Shown here: piece by piece, positions 34,962-44,873 of the stretch
Position numbering within the stretch: the first letter of the stretch is position 1
How the letters are laid out: every line of letters starts with the position of its first letter
Source: an uncultured Prevotellaceae bacterium
GTDB lineage: Bacteria > Bacteroidota > Bacteroidia > Bacteroidales > Bacteroidaceae
DNA: 64,000 bases
Direction: 5' to 3'
Assembly: GCA_902784615.1 (NCBI GenBank)
Contig: CACZVN010000001.1
Location: forward strand, 62,001 to 126,000
The notes under the pieces: generated by a model
The model's database searches: none
Told to the model about the DNA's origin: nothing
Seen by the model: the letters and a program-made list of their open reading frames with translations, nothing else
Position numbers and translations under genes: made by a program

Positions 34962-37451
34962 ATGACACTATTCAGGAAATGCCTGCCTGATCTGCTGGCA
35001 GTGCTGTTGTTTGCCGTCCTGGCCTTCGCTTATTTCTTCCCCGCTGACATCGAGGGGCGTATCCTCTATCGCCATGATGCCTCAGCGGGACGTGGTGCAG
35101 GACAGGAGGGTATCGAGTACCTGCAGAAGACGGGTGAGCGCTCCCGTTGGACGAACGCCCTCTTTGGAGGTATGCCCACCTACCAGACGGCTCCCTCGTA
35201 TAAATCCACAGACCTGTTGGTGAAGGCCGTCAACGCCTATCATCTCTGGCTACCCGAAAACGTATGGTTCGTCTTCGCCTATCTGCTGGGCTTCTATATC
35301 CTGCTGAGAGCCTTCGACTTCCGGCAGTATATGGCGGCGCTGGGTGCCATCATCTGGGCCTTTTCCACCTATTTCCTCATCATCATTGCTGCAGGACATA
35401 TCTGGAAGGTGTGGGCACTGGCCTATCTGCCACCGATGATCGCGGGTATCGTACTCGCCTATAAGGGGAAATACCTGTGGGGACTGTTGCTCACGGCGGT
35501 GTTCACGGCCTTCGAGATCAATGCCAACCACGTGCAGATGACCTATTACTATCTGTTTATCGTTCTCTTCCTGATGATAGCCTGGCTGGTGGAGGCCATC
35601 CAGAAGAAAGAGATGGTGCGCTTCCTGAAAGCGACGGGTGTCTGTATCGCTGGTGGACTGATCGGTGTGTGCATCAACCTCTCGAACCTCTACCATACGT
35701 GGCAGTACAGTCAGGAGTCGATGCGTGGCAAGAGTGAACTGGTGAAGGCCAACAGTGCCAACCAGACGAGCAGTGGACTGGAACGTGACTATATCACGCA
35801 GTGGAGCTATGGCATCGACGAGACCTGGACGCTGCTGATTCCGAATACGAAGGGTGGTGCCTCGATGCCACTGAGCATGAGCGAGAAGGCGATGGAAAAG
35901 GCAGATAACGACTTCCTGCCCATCTATCAGCAACTGGGACAGTACTGGGGTGAGCAGCCTGGCACATCGGGTCCCGTGTATGTGGGTGCCTTCGTGATGA
36001 TGCTCTTCATCCTGGGACTGTTTATCGTGAAGGGCCCTGTGAAGTGGGCGTTGCTGGCCGCAACCATCCTCTCTATCCTGCTCTCGTGGGGTAAGAACTT
36101 CATGGGCTTTACGGATTTCTTCCTCGACTACGTACCGATGTACGCCAAGTTCCGTACGGTGGCCTCGATACTGGTTATCGCAGAGTTCACCATCCCCCTG
36201 TTGGCGATGCTGGCGCTGAAGAAGTTGCTGGACGAACCCGAGCAGATGAAACCAAGGATGAAGTATGTGGGTATCTCGTTCCTGTTGACGGGTGGTATCG
36301 CCATGCTCTTCTCGCTGACGCCCTCTGCGTTCTTCGACAGTTTTATCTCCTCAAGTGAGATGCGGGCCATCCAGAGTCTGCCTGCTGAGTATATCCAGCC
36401 GTTGGTGGCTAATCTGACGGAGATGCGACAGGCAGTGTTCACAGCCGACTGTCTGCGTTCGTTCTATATCATTCTGACTGGTACGGGTATCCTGTTGGCT
36501 GTCGCCTTTGGCAAACTGAAGAAGGAGTATGCCGTGGGTATCATCCTAGTGCTCTGTCTGGTAGATCTGTGGACGGTGAACAAGCGCTATCTGAACGACG
36601 AGATGTTCGTACCCGTATCGGAACGTGAGGCTCCGCAGCAGAAGACGCAGACGGACGAGTTGATCCTGCGCGACCAGACATTAGACTACCGCGTACTGAA
36701 CCTCGCCTCGAACACGTTTAACGAGAACGAAACGTCCTATTATCACAAGAGTATCGGTGGCTATCACGCTGCCAAGTTGCGCCGTTATCAGGAGATGATC
36801 GAACACTATATCTCGCCTGAGATGCAGGCCTTGTTCGGGGCTGTGTCGGAGGCCGCAGGTGATATGACGCAGGTGAAGGGCGACAGCATCTGTCCTGTGC
36901 TGAACATGCTCAATACGCGCTATTTCATCTTCCCCTTGGAAGGCGGACAGACGGTGCCCATCCAGAATCCCTATGCCTACGGTAATGCGTGGTTCGTGGA
37001 TCAACTCGACTACGTGCAGAATGCCAATGAGGAGATTGATGCGATAGGTAAGATGAACCTGCGCCATCAGGCTGTGGCCGACGAGAAGTTCAAGGCGCAG
37101 TTGGGTGAGGCCATTGTACAGGATACGGCCAGCATCGTCACCATCACCTCGTATGAGCCCAACCGTCTGACCTACGACGTGAACTCTGGCAAGGGTGGTG
37201 TACTGGTATTCTCTGAGATCTACTATCCGGGTTGGACGGCTACCATCGACGGGGAACCTGCTGAGTTGGGACGTGTCGATTATATCCTCCGTGCGCTGCG
37301 TGTGGAACCAGGCAAGCATCAGGTGGAACTCGCCTTCTTCCCGAAGTCAGTGAACACGACGGAGACCATCGCCTACGTAGCGTTTGCCCTACTGATACTC
37401 ATCGTGTTGGGTATCCTCTTTTTGGAATACAGGAACAGGAAAAAGGCCTAA
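34962..37451 (+). CDS. YfhO-family integral membrane protein
   Basis: A large membrane protein of 829 residues with about a dozen hydrophobic helices over residues 1-530 and a soluble C-terminal domain (about 540-790) before a final helix (IAYVAFALLILIVLGILFL). It matches YfhO-type proteins, which resemble GT-C glycosyltransferases and in some bacteria act on lipoteichoic acid or other envelope glycans. The C-terminal phrase LVFSEIYYPGWTATIDG is typical. The start at 34962 lies 28 bases after the promoter box. It heads a run with fkp, GSCFA and murF-alr. Confidence 0.87.
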   Translation: MTLFRKCLPDLLAVLLFAVLAFAYFFPADIEGRILYRHDASAGRGAGQEGIEYLQKTGERSRWTNALFGGMPTYQTAPSYKSTDLLVKAVNAYHLWLPENVWFVFAYLLGFYILLRAFDFRQYMAALGAIIWAFSTYFLIIIAAGHIWKVWALAYLPPMIAGIVLAYKGKYLWGLLLTAVFTAFEINANHVQMTYYYLFIVLFLMIAWLVEAIQKKEMVRFLKATGVCIAGGLIGVCINLSNLYHTWQYSQESMRGKSELVKANSANQTSSGLERDYITQWSYGIDETWTLLIPNTKGGASMPLSMSEKAMEKADNDFLPIYQQLGQYWGEQPGTSGPVYVGAFVMMLFILGLFIVKGPVKWALLAATILSILLSWGKNFMGFTDFFLDYVPMYAKFRTVASILVIAEFTIPLLAMLALKKLLDEPEQMKPRMKYVGISFLLTGGIAMLFSLTPSAFFDSFISSSEMRAIQSLPAEYIQPLVANLTEMRQAVFTADCLRSFYIILTGTGILLAVAFGKLKKEYAVGIILVLCLVDLWTVNKRYLNDEMFVPVSEREAPQQKTQTDELILRDQTLDYRVLNLASNTFNENETSYYHKSIGGYHAAKLRRYQEMIEHYISPEMQALFGAVSEAAGDMTQVKGDSICPVLNMLNTRYFIFPLEGGQTVPIQNPYAYGNAWFVDQLDYVQNANEEIDAIGKMNLRHQAVADEKFKAQLGEAIVQDTASIVTITSYEPNRLTYDVNSGKGGVLVFSEIYYPGWTATIDGEPAELGRVDYILRALRVEPGKHQVELAFFPKSVNTTETIAYVAFALLILIVLGILFLEYRNRKKA

Positions 37452-37454
37452 GCG

Positions 37455-40112
37455 ATGAAGAAACTCTTGTCCTTGCCACCGAATCTCGTGGGCAGTTTCC
37501 ACGAGGTGACCGGTCTGAGCCGTGACGAGTATTTCTGTACCCACGACCCGATAGGACATAGGCTGGGCAGTGGGGGAGGAACCACGTGGCTCCTGCAAGA
37601 GGCGTTTAAGGACGAACGGTCCCTGAACTCGTCGAAGGGCGATTGTGCTTCGACAGACATATCTTTTCCCGATTGGCTCTCTAAAGAGAAACGCATTCTG
37701 GTCCATGCAGGTGGACAGAGCAAGCGTCTGCCAAGTTATGCGGTCTCAGGTAAGGTGCTGATGCCCATCCCCGTGTTCCGTTGGGAGCGGGGACAGCGTC
37801 TCTCTCAGGATCTGCTGAGTCTCCAGTTGCCCCTCTATGAGAAGATGATGGCGATGGCACCAGAATCAGTACATACGATGGTGGTGAGTGGTGATGTGCT
37901 GATCCGTGCAACACAACCGCTACAGCCGATCCCTGAGGCGGATGTTATCTGCTATGGCTTGTGGCTCGATGCTTCAGTGGCGAAGAACCATGGGGTGTTC
38001 GTTTCAGACCGTCGTACACCGTCAGTCTTGAAGCAGATGCTCCAGAAACCTTCCATCCAGACCCTTGGTGATTTGCAGAAGGATCATTTCTACCTGACGG
38101 ATATTGGTATCTGGTTGCTCAGCGACAAGGCCGTCGGATTATTAATGAAGAAATCTGGGGCAGGGGAGACGACGCTCAAGGAGTACGACCTCTATGCTGA
38201 GTTCGGCTGTTCTTTGGGTACGGATCCGTTGATCGCCGATGAGGAACTGAAACAACTGAAAGTCGCCATCCTCCCGTTGGCGGGAGGGGAGTTTTATCAC
38301 TTCGGCACCTCCCGGGAGATGATCTCCTCGACGATGCGTATCCAGAACTTGGAGAACGACCAACGGAAGATCATGCATCTGGACCGTAAGCCCCATCCCT
38401 CGATCTTCGTGCAGAATGCCGTGATGGAGATCGCCTTTACGGAAGAGAATACGAATATCTGGATAGAGAACAGCCATGTGGGTAAACACTGGCAACTCTC
38501 ACACGACCATATCATCACAGGTGTGCCAGAGAACGACTGGCATATATCCTTGGAACCAGGCGAGTGTATCGATGTGGTACCTGTTGGCGAGAGTGATTAC
38601 GAGGTGCGCCGTTATCGTATCGACGAACCCCTGAACAGCAACGAACTGGCAGAGCGCGCGAACCTCCGTCGGCTCTTTGCCCAGCGTAAGGCTTACAGGA
38701 AACAGAACTGGAGCGCCCTCGCCAAGAACTGGCGACACAGTGTGTTCTATCAGTTGGATCTGGCCGATGCGGCTGCGGAGTTCCAGAAGGAGAATATCCC
38801 CCTGCCGCCTCCGCTCCCTGAGGACGCACCGCTGATGACACGCATCCACGATGCCATGTTCCGTGGCGATAGCGACAAAGCCTTCGCCCTGCTTCGTGAG
38901 GGCATCTGTGCGCCCTTCGACAAGTTCAAGGACCGCACGGTTGCTGAGCCTGTCGAAGCACAACCGTCCCTCTGTGTGGCAGAAGACCAGATTGTCTGGG
39001 GACGCTCGCCTGTGCGTATCGATATCGCTGGGGGATGGACGGATACACCGCCCTACTGTCTGATGGAAGGTGGAAACGTTATTAACTTCGCCATCGAACT
39101 CAACGGCCAACCGCCCTTACAGACCTTCGTGCGTCCCTCGAAAGAGCCGCGGATCGTGTTGCGTAGCATCGATCTGGGTGCTGTGGAAGTGGTGGAGACC
39201 AACGAGCAACTGATGGACTTCATGCATGTGGGTTCGCCTTTCTCTATCCCTAAGGCCGCTCTGGTGTTGGCAGGTTTTGGCCCTGTTGTCAGGGATTTGC
39301 AACCTGTTGCTGGGGATTTGCAATCCCCAACCCTGAAACAGCAACTCGAGGCTTTTGGCAGTGGTATCGAACTGACGTTGCTCTCGGCCGTTCCTGCAGG
39401 TAGCGGACTGGGCACCAGTAGTATCCTGGCCTCTACTGTCCTTGGTGCTGTCAGCGACTTCTGCGGTCTGGCGTGGGACAAGAACGAGATAGGCCGTCGT
39501 ACGCTGATCCTCGAACAGATGCTCACCACGGGTGGCGGTTGGCAGGATCAGTTTGGTGGGGTACTGGGAGGCGTGAAACTCCTGCAGACGAACAGTGGCT
39601 TTGACCAGAGTCCGCAGGTGAGATGGCTACCCAACGACCTGTGGTTGCAACCCGAGTACCGTCCCTGTCACCTTTTATATTACACGGGTATCACCCGTAC
39701 GGCCAAACAGATCCTGGCGGAGATCGTGCGCAGGATGTTCCTGAACCATGGGGGTGAACTCCGACTGTTGCGCGAGATGAAGGAGCACACGATGGAGATG
39801 TACGAGGCTATCCAGCGTAACGATTTCGTGCGGATGAGCCAACTCATGCGTAAGACGTGGCAACAGAACCAGCAACTCGATAGTGGTACGAATCCTGAGG
39901 CTGTGGCAGCACTCACCAGTCTGGTGGATGACCTCTGTCTGGGCTATAAACTCCCAGGCGCGGGGGGAGGTGGCTACCTCTATATGATCGCCAAGGATCC
40001 TGAGGCTGCTGCCCGTATCAAACAGATATTAAACGAACATCGCAATAACAAGAACGCCCGTTTCGTGGAGATGTCGCTCTCGACGACGGGACTACAGATC
40101 AGCCGTAGTTGA
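37455..40112 (+). CDS. fkp: bifunctional fucokinase / L-fucose-1-phosphate guanylyltransferase
   Basis: Salvage enzyme that turns L-fucose plus ATP and GTP into GDP-L-fucose for capsule and glycoprotein fucosylation. It has 885 residues. The N-terminal guanylyltransferase (about 60-450) shows VHAGGQSKRLPSY. The C-terminal GHMP kinase (about 515-885) shows RSPVRIDIAGGWTDTPPY, AVPAGSGLGTSSILAS and LPGAGGGGYLY. Two stretches (about residues 54-68 and 487-504) are encoded by REP-like palindromic repeats and read as low-similarity inserts in linkers. It lies 3 bases downstream of yfhO-like and is coupled to GSCFA by a shared TGATG. Confidence 0.94.
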   Translation: MKKLLSLPPNLVGSFHEVTGLSRDEYFCTHDPIGHRLGSGGGTTWLLQEAFKDERSLNSSKGDCASTDISFPDWLSKEKRILVHAGGQSKRLPSYAVSGKVLMPIPVFRWERGQRLSQDLLSLQLPLYEKMMAMAPESVHTMVVSGDVLIRATQPLQPIPEADVICYGLWLDASVAKNHGVFVSDRRTPSVLKQMLQKPSIQTLGDLQKDHFYLTDIGIWLLSDKAVGLLMKKSGAGETTLKEYDLYAEFGCSLGTDPLIADEELKQLKVAILPLAGGEFYHFGTSREMISSTMRIQNLENDQRKIMHLDRKPHPSIFVQNAVMEIAFTEENTNIWIENSHVGKHWQLSHDHIITGVPENDWHISLEPGECIDVVPVGESDYEVRRYRIDEPLNSNELAERANLRRLFAQRKAYRKQNWSALAKNWRHSVFYQLDLADAAAEFQKENIPLPPPLPEDAPLMTRIHDAMFRGDSDKAFALLREGICAPFDKFKDRTVAEPVEAQPSLCVAEDQIVWGRSPVRIDIAGGWTDTPPYCLMEGGNVINFAIELNGQPPLQTFVRPSKEPRIVLRSIDLGAVEVVETNEQLMDFMHVGSPFSIPKAALVLAGFGPVVRDLQPVAGDLQSPTLKQQLEAFGSGIELTLLSAVPAGSGLGTSSILASTVLGAVSDFCGLAWDKNEIGRRTLILEQMLTTGGGWQDQFGGVLGGVKLLQTNSGFDQSPQVRWLPNDLWLQPEYRPCHLLYYTGITRTAKQILAEIVRRMFLNHGGELRLLREMKEHTMEMYEAIQRNDFVRMSQLMRKTWQQNQQLDSGTNPEAVAALTSLVDDLCLGYKLPGAGGGGYLYMIAKDPEAAARIKQILNEHRNNKNARFVEMSLSTTGLQISRS
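37616..37658. repeat. REP-like palindromic repeat pair inside fkp (locus 1)
   Basis: CGGTCCCTGAACTCGTCGAA (plus orientation) is followed directly by a partner unit in minus orientation, whose reverse reads GTCTGTCGAAGCACAATC. The same two units recur in opposite orientation at 38912-38966. Encoded residues are ERSLNSSKGDCASTD. Confidence 0.75.
38912..38966. repeat. REP-like palindromic repeat pair inside fkp (locus 2)
   Basis: The first unit (38912-38935) read on the minus strand is CGGTCCTTGAACTTGTCGAA. The second (38938-38966) begins CGGTTGCTGAGCCTGTCGAA on the plus strand and closes with the CGGTTG/CAACCG stem. Encoded residues are APFDKFKDRTVAEPVEAQP, at the junction between the two enzyme domains. 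Confidence 0.78.
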
Positions 40113-40915
40113 TGGAGTTCAGAACGATCGTAGATATTCCCAAGCCCGACTTTGAGATCGGTCCCTGCGAGGAGATGCTCTTCGTGGGTTCCTGTTTTGC
40201 GACGGAGATCGGACGACGGTTCCAAGAAGAGAAGTTTCGTGCCGTGGTGAATCCCTACGGTGTGATGTATAATCCCGCCTCCATCCTCCATACCGTCGAG
40301 CGCTGGACGACTTCCCCCTGTGTCGTCTTCCTCACCTTAGGCACTAACCATATCTATCGCCTGAAGGAGACTGGCGAGATCGTGGATAACTGTCAGAAGC
40401 GGCCAGCATCGCTCTTCACGGAAGAAGAACTCTCCGTCGAAGCCTGTGCCAATTACTTGCAGCAGACCATCGATATCCTCCGCCAGCGGAATCCCCAGGT
40501 GCATATCGTGCTCACGGTGAGTCCTATCCGCTATCGGAAATACGGCTACCATGAGAGCCAGCTCTCTAAGGCCACTTTGCTCCTGGCTGTGGAAAAGATC
40601 TGTGCTAATCCGTGTCAATCTGTGTCTTACTTCCCCGCCTACGAAATTGTCAACGACGAACTGCGCGACTACCGTTTCTATAAGGAGGATATGCTGCACC
40701 CCTCGGATCAGGCCGTCGAATATATCTGGCAACGCCTCTCTGATGTCTATCTCAGTGCTGAGGCCAAGGCTTTCCTGAAGGAATGGGCACCCTTGAAGGC
40801 CGTTCTGAACCATAAGCCTTTCGACCCCGACTCAGAGGATTATCGGGCATTGATGGATAAAACTATGTTAAAAGTGGCGGCGTTGCAGAAAAAATACCCT
40901 AACTTTGCAGTATGA
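40112..40915 (+). CDS. GSCFA domain protein
   Basis: A 267-residue protein of the GSCFA family, named for the motif seen here as FVGSCFATEIGRRF (about 27-40). The family is related to SGNH hydrolases; downstream motifs include LGTNHIYRL and SPIRYRKYGYHESQLSKA, and DMLHPSDQAVEYIW supplies the Asp/His pair expected of a C-terminal catalytic dyad. The exact substrate is unknown. In Bacteroidetes it commonly precedes murF-alr, as here, hinting at an envelope role. The ATG at 40112 overlaps the fkp stop, and its own stop overlaps the next start by four bases. Confidence 0.88.
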   Translation: MEFRTIVDIPKPDFEIGPCEEMLFVGSCFATEIGRRFQEEKFRAVVNPYGVMYNPASILHTVERWTTSPCVVFLTLGTNHIYRLKETGEIVDNCQKRPASLFTEEELSVEACANYLQQTIDILRQRNPQVHIVLTVSPIRYRKYGYHESQLSKATLLLAVEKICANPCQSVSYFPAYEIVNDELRDYRFYKEDMLHPSDQAVEYIWQRLSDVYLSAEAKAFLKEWAPLKAVLNHKPFDPDSEDYRALMDKTMLKVAALQKKYPNFAV

Positions 40916-43389
40916 AATACTCAATAGAAAAAGTTACAACCTTGATAGGAGCCCGTCGTTATGGTCATAGCGAGGGCAATATCCGTTGGCTGCTCACAGA
41001 CAGCCGTAGTCTCTGTTTCCCTGAGGAGACCCTTTTCTTCGCATTGAAGACCCAGCGCAACGACGGTCACCGTTATGTGGGTGACCTCTATCGCCGTGGT
41101 GTCCGTCATTTTGTGGTTGAACAGGTGCCAGAGCATTACGACACCGTCTATCCTGAGGCCGACTTCCTGCGTGTGCCCCATACCCTTGCAGCCCTCCAGC
41201 GACTGGCAGAGCGTCATCGCGACGAGTTCGACGTGCCCATCGTGGGTATCACGGGTTCCAATGGTAAGACGATGGTCAAGGAGTGGCTCTATCAGTTGTT
41301 GCTCCCCTCGCAGAAGATTGTGCGCTCACCGCGTAGCTATAACTCCCAGATCGGTGTACCCCTCTCTGTGTGGCTGCTCAACGAACAGACTGAGGTAGGC
41401 ATCTTCGAGGCGGGCATCTCGCAGCCTGGTGAGATGTATGCCCTGCGCGACATCATCCAACCCACCATCGGTGTGCTCACCTCTTTGGGTGCTGCCCATC
41501 AGGAGAACTTCCGTTCGATGGAGGAGAAATGTATGGAGAAACTCGAACTGATGCACGATACGGAGGCAATGGTCTATTGCTCGGACAACGATACCGTCAG
41601 TCGCTGTATCCGTCGTATGCAGTACAAAGGCGAGAAGATCGCCTGGTCACAGTGCGACGAGCAGGCTGCCCTCTTCGTGAAGGAGATCGCCGTCAAGTCG
41701 CCAGAGACGCGCATCACCTATATTTGGCAGGAGGAAGAGAACTGTTTCTCGATCCCCTTCATCGATGAGGCGTCGATCGAGAACGCCATCACCTGTACGG
41801 CTGTGGCCCTGCATCTGGGACTGACACCAGGACAGTTGGCAGACCGTATGCCTAAACTCGAACCTGTGGCCATGCGCCTTGAGGTGAAGGAGGGTCAGCG
41901 CGGTTGTGTGCTGATCAACGACTCGTATAACTCTGATATCAACTCCCTCGATATCGCCCTTGACTTCATGAACCGTCGTGAGGTGGGACGGGGTGGTCTG
42001 AAGAAGACGCTCATCCTCAGCGATATCTTCCAGACAGGCTCCTCGCCAGAGGCCCTCTATGCCCAGGTGAGTGAACTCGCTGTGAAGCGTGGCATCGAAA
42101 AGTTCATTGGCATCGGCCCAGAACTCTCCGCGCAGGCAGACCGTATCCAGATCGCCGACAAGTCGTTCTTCGTCAGCGTACCCCATTTCCTTTCCAGTGA
42201 GGCTTTCTCAGGATTGCGCAATGAACTGATCCTGCTGAAAGGCGCTCGTCCGTTTGGCTTCGACCAGATCACGGAACAACTGGAGCAGAAGGTCCACGAG
42301 ACCATCCTCGAGGTGAACCTCAATGCCGTGGTGGAGAACCTGAACTATTTCCGTTCGTTCCTGAAGCCCGATACGAAGATGGTGTGCATGATCAAGGCCG
42401 ACGGCTATGGCGCTGGGGCTGTGGAGATCGCCAAGACCCTGCAGGATCAGCGCGTCGATTATCTCGCCGTGGCCGTGGCCGACGAGGGTGTGACGCTCCG
42501 TAAGGCTGGCATCACTGCCAATATCATGATCATGAATCCTGAGATGACGGCCTTCAAGACGATGTTCGACTATGACCTGGAGCCCGAGGTGTATTCCTTC
42601 CGATTGATGGATGCGCTGATCAAGGCCGCCCGTAAGGAGGGTATCACGGGTTGGCCCGTACATATCAAGTTTGACACGGGCATGCACCGTCTGGGCTTCG
42701 ATCCCGTGGATGATATCTTTAAACTGACGGATCGCCTGAAGCATCAGAACGCCATCATCCCACGTTCCGTCTTCAGTCATTTCGTGGGCTCCGACAGCGA
42801 TGGCTTCGACGACTTCTCTGCTCAGCAGTTCGCCCTCTTCGACGAGGGCAGCCGTAAGTTGCAGAGCGTCTTTACCCATAAGATCCTGCGCCACATGGAC
42901 AACTCCGCAGGTATCGAGCATTTCCCGGAGCGTCAGATGGATATGTGCCGTTTGGGCATCGGTCTCTATGGCGTTGATCCGCGCGATAACCATATCCTCC
43001 ATACCGTCTCTACGCTGAAGACCACCATCCTCCAGATGCGCCATGTGCCTGCTGGTGAGACGGTAGGCTACAGTCGCAAGGGTAAGATCGAGCGCGACAG
43101 TGTGATCGCTGCCATCCCCATAGGCTATGCCGACGGTCTGAACCGTCATCTTGGCAATCGTCATGGCTACTGTCTCGTCAATGGTCAGAAGGCCGAGTAT
43201 GTGGGTAATATCTGTATGGACGTGGCTATGATCGATGTGACGGATATCCCCTGTGCAGAGGGTGATCAGGTGGAGATCTTTGGTGAGCATCTGCCCGTCA
43301 CCGTACTCAGCGACGCCCTCGACACCATCTCCTACGAGGTGCTCACTGGCGTCTCCAACCGTGTGAAGCGCGTCTATTTCCAAGACTAA
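40912..43389 (+). CDS. bifunctional UDP-N-acetylmuramoyl-tripeptide:D-Ala-D-Ala ligase / alanine racemase
   Basis: Peptidoglycan precursor enzyme of 825 residues joining MurF and Alr, a fusion known from Bacteroidetes. The MurF part (about 1-450) contains the ATP-binding GITGSNGKTMVKEW (about 112) and NDSYNSDINSLDIALDF. The Alr part (about 460-825) contains the PLP-lysine motif MIKADGYGAGAVEIA, HIKFDTGMHRLGF, and GYADGLNRHLGN with the second catalytic region. It thus makes D-alanine and consumes D-Ala-D-Ala in one polypeptide. It is translationally coupled to GSCFA. Confidence 0.95.
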   Translation: MKYSIEKVTTLIGARRYGHSEGNIRWLLTDSRSLCFPEETLFFALKTQRNDGHRYVGDLYRRGVRHFVVEQVPEHYDTVYPEADFLRVPHTLAALQRLAERHRDEFDVPIVGITGSNGKTMVKEWLYQLLLPSQKIVRSPRSYNSQIGVPLSVWLLNEQTEVGIFEAGISQPGEMYALRDIIQPTIGVLTSLGAAHQENFRSMEEKCMEKLELMHDTEAMVYCSDNDTVSRCIRRMQYKGEKIAWSQCDEQAALFVKEIAVKSPETRITYIWQEEENCFSIPFIDEASIENAITCTAVALHLGLTPGQLADRMPKLEPVAMRLEVKEGQRGCVLINDSYNSDINSLDIALDFMNRREVGRGGLKKTLILSDIFQTGSSPEALYAQVSELAVKRGIEKFIGIGPELSAQADRIQIADKSFFVSVPHFLSSEAFSGLRNELILLKGARPFGFDQITEQLEQKVHETILEVNLNAVVENLNYFRSFLKPDTKMVCMIKADGYGAGAVEIAKTLQDQRVDYLAVAVADEGVTLRKAGITANIMIMNPEMTAFKTMFDYDLEPEVYSFRLMDALIKAARKEGITGWPVHIKFDTGMHRLGFDPVDDIFKLTDRLKHQNAIIPRSVFSHFVGSDSDGFDDFSAQQFALFDEGSRKLQSVFTHKILRHMDNSAGIEHFPERQMDMCRLGIGLYGVDPRDNHILHTVSTLKTTILQMRHVPAGETVGYSRKGKIERDSVIAAIPIGYADGLNRHLGNRHGYCLVNGQKAEYVGNICMDVAMIDVTDIPCAEGDQVEIFGEHLPVTVLSDALDTISYEVLTGVSNRVKRVYFQD

Positions 43390-43404
43390 AAACAAACGAA
43401 CGAT

Positions 43405-44853
43405 ATGACACCCGTACAAACCGCCAAAATGTCCAACTTCCGTTGGGTCATCTGTGGGTTGCTGTTCCTGGCAACCACCGTCAACTACATGGACCGTCAG
43501 GTTCTGTCACTTACCTGGAAGGACTTTATCTCTCCAGAATTCCACTGGACCGATGCCAACTACGGTAAGATCACGGCCTACTTCTCCATCTTCTATGCCA
43601 TCGCCAACCTCTTCGCTGGTAAGTTCATCGACTGGATGGGCACCAAGAAGGGCTACCTCATCGCCATCTTCGTATGGTCGTTGGGTGCCTGTCTCCATGC
43701 AGGCTGTGGTTGGGCGGCTATGGAGTGGGAGGGTTACACTTCCGTGGCCCAACTCGGACAGTTGACGGGTGATGCTGCCGTGGCCATTGCCACCGTGTCG
43801 ATGTATCTGTTCCTGTCGTGCCGTATGGTGCTCGCCTTGGGTGAGGCGGGCAACTTCCCCGCTGCCATCAAGGTAACGGCCGAGTACTTCCCCAAGAAGG
43901 ATCGTGCCTTCGCCACCTCCATCTTCAACAGCGGTGCCTCGGTGGGTGCTCTGGCCGCTCCTGCCACCATTCCTCTGCTGGCGCGAGCCTGGGGCTGGGA
44001 GATGGCCTTTATCATCATTGGTGTACTGGGCTTCGTGTGGATGGGTCTGTGGATGTGGCTCTACGAGAAGCCCCATAAGAGCAGTTATGTGAATCAGGCT
44101 GAGTTGAACTACATCGAGCAGGACGGTGACATTGCTGAGGTGCAGGATCGTCAGAATGTCCAGCCCGAGAAAACCATCCCCTTCTGGCGCTGTTTCACGT
44201 TCCGTCAGACGTGGTCGTTCATCGTGGGTAAGTTGTTTACCGATGGTGTGTGGTGGTTCTTCCTGTTCTGGGCGCCCGCCTATTTCAGCGACCAATACGG
44301 CTATACATCTGACTCTGCCATGGGCATTATGCTGATCTTCACGCTCTATCTCATCGTGACGGTGGTCTCCATCGGTGGTGGTTATCTGCCCACCTATTTC
44401 GTTGAGAAGCGTGGCATGAATCCCTACTTAGGTCGTATGCGCGCCATGCTGATCTTTGCCTGTTTCCCCCTGTTAGGTCTCTTTGCGCAGCCCTTGGGAG
44501 CCTATAGTGCGTGGTGGCCTGCCATCCTCATCGGTCTGCTGGGCGCAGGTCATCAGGCGTGGAGTGCCAATCTCTATTCGACGATTGGCGATATGTTCCC
44601 CAAATCCACCATCGGTACGATCACGGGTATCGGTACGATGGCAGGTGGTCTCGGCTCCTACGCCATCAACCTCTGTTCAGGTGAGTTCTTCGACTGGGCG
44701 GCTGGTCAGGGCAGTGCCTACACGTTCTTCGGCTTCGAAGGTAAGCCCGCCGCCTATATGGTGGTGTTCTGCATCTGTGCCGTGGCTTACCTCATCGGCT
44801 GGACGATCATGAAGACGCTCGTGCCGAAGTACAAGCCCATCATGCTGAAGTGA
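43405..44853 (+). CDS. MFS transporter, hexuronate/sugar-acid type (ExuT-like)
   Basis: Major facilitator protein of 482 residues with about twelve membrane helices. The start FRWVICGLLFLATTVNYMDRQVLS and the region LGEAGNFPAAIKVTAEYFPKKDRAFATSIFNSGASVGAL are typical of the anion:cation symporter family that includes ExuT (hexuronates) and related sugar-acid carriers. It lies 15 bases after murF-alr on the same strand but is functionally unrelated; no uronate-degradation genes accompany it here. It converges with a nitroreductase gene. Confidence 0.9.
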   Translation: MTPVQTAKMSNFRWVICGLLFLATTVNYMDRQVLSLTWKDFISPEFHWTDANYGKITAYFSIFYAIANLFAGKFIDWMGTKKGYLIAIFVWSLGACLHAGCGWAAMEWEGYTSVAQLGQLTGDAAVAIATVSMYLFLSCRMVLALGEAGNFPAAIKVTAEYFPKKDRAFATSIFNSGASVGALAAPATIPLLARAWGWEMAFIIIGVLGFVWMGLWMWLYEKPHKSSYVNQAELNYIEQDGDIAEVQDRQNVQPEKTIPFWRCFTFRQTWSFIVGKLFTDGVWWFFLFWAPAYFSDQYGYTSDSAMGIMLIFTLYLIVTVVSIGGGYLPTYFVEKRGMNPYLGRMRAMLIFACFPLLGLFAQPLGAYSAWWPAILIGLLGAGHQAWSANLYSTIGDMFPKSTIGTITGIGTMAGGLGSYAINLCSGEFFDWAAGQGSAYTFFGFEGKPAAYMVVFCICAVAYLIGWTIMKTLVPKYKPIMLK

Positions 44854-44855
44854 GT

Positions 44856-44873
44856 CTGACAGCGATCTGTCAG
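44856..44873. terminator. short hairpin between convergent genes (weak terminator)
   Basis: CTGACAG-CGAT-CTGTCAG has perfect 7-bp arms between the MFS stop and the nitroreductase stop, but lacks a T run. Confidence 0.35.

Noticed and set aside
40900-40907. TAACTTTG box just before the murF-alr start codon
   Set aside because: It is only a few bases from the ATG, so a transcript would start at or after the start codon, and the bases encode the conserved end of the GSCFA protein. Probably chance; the gene is coupled to its upstream neighbour.
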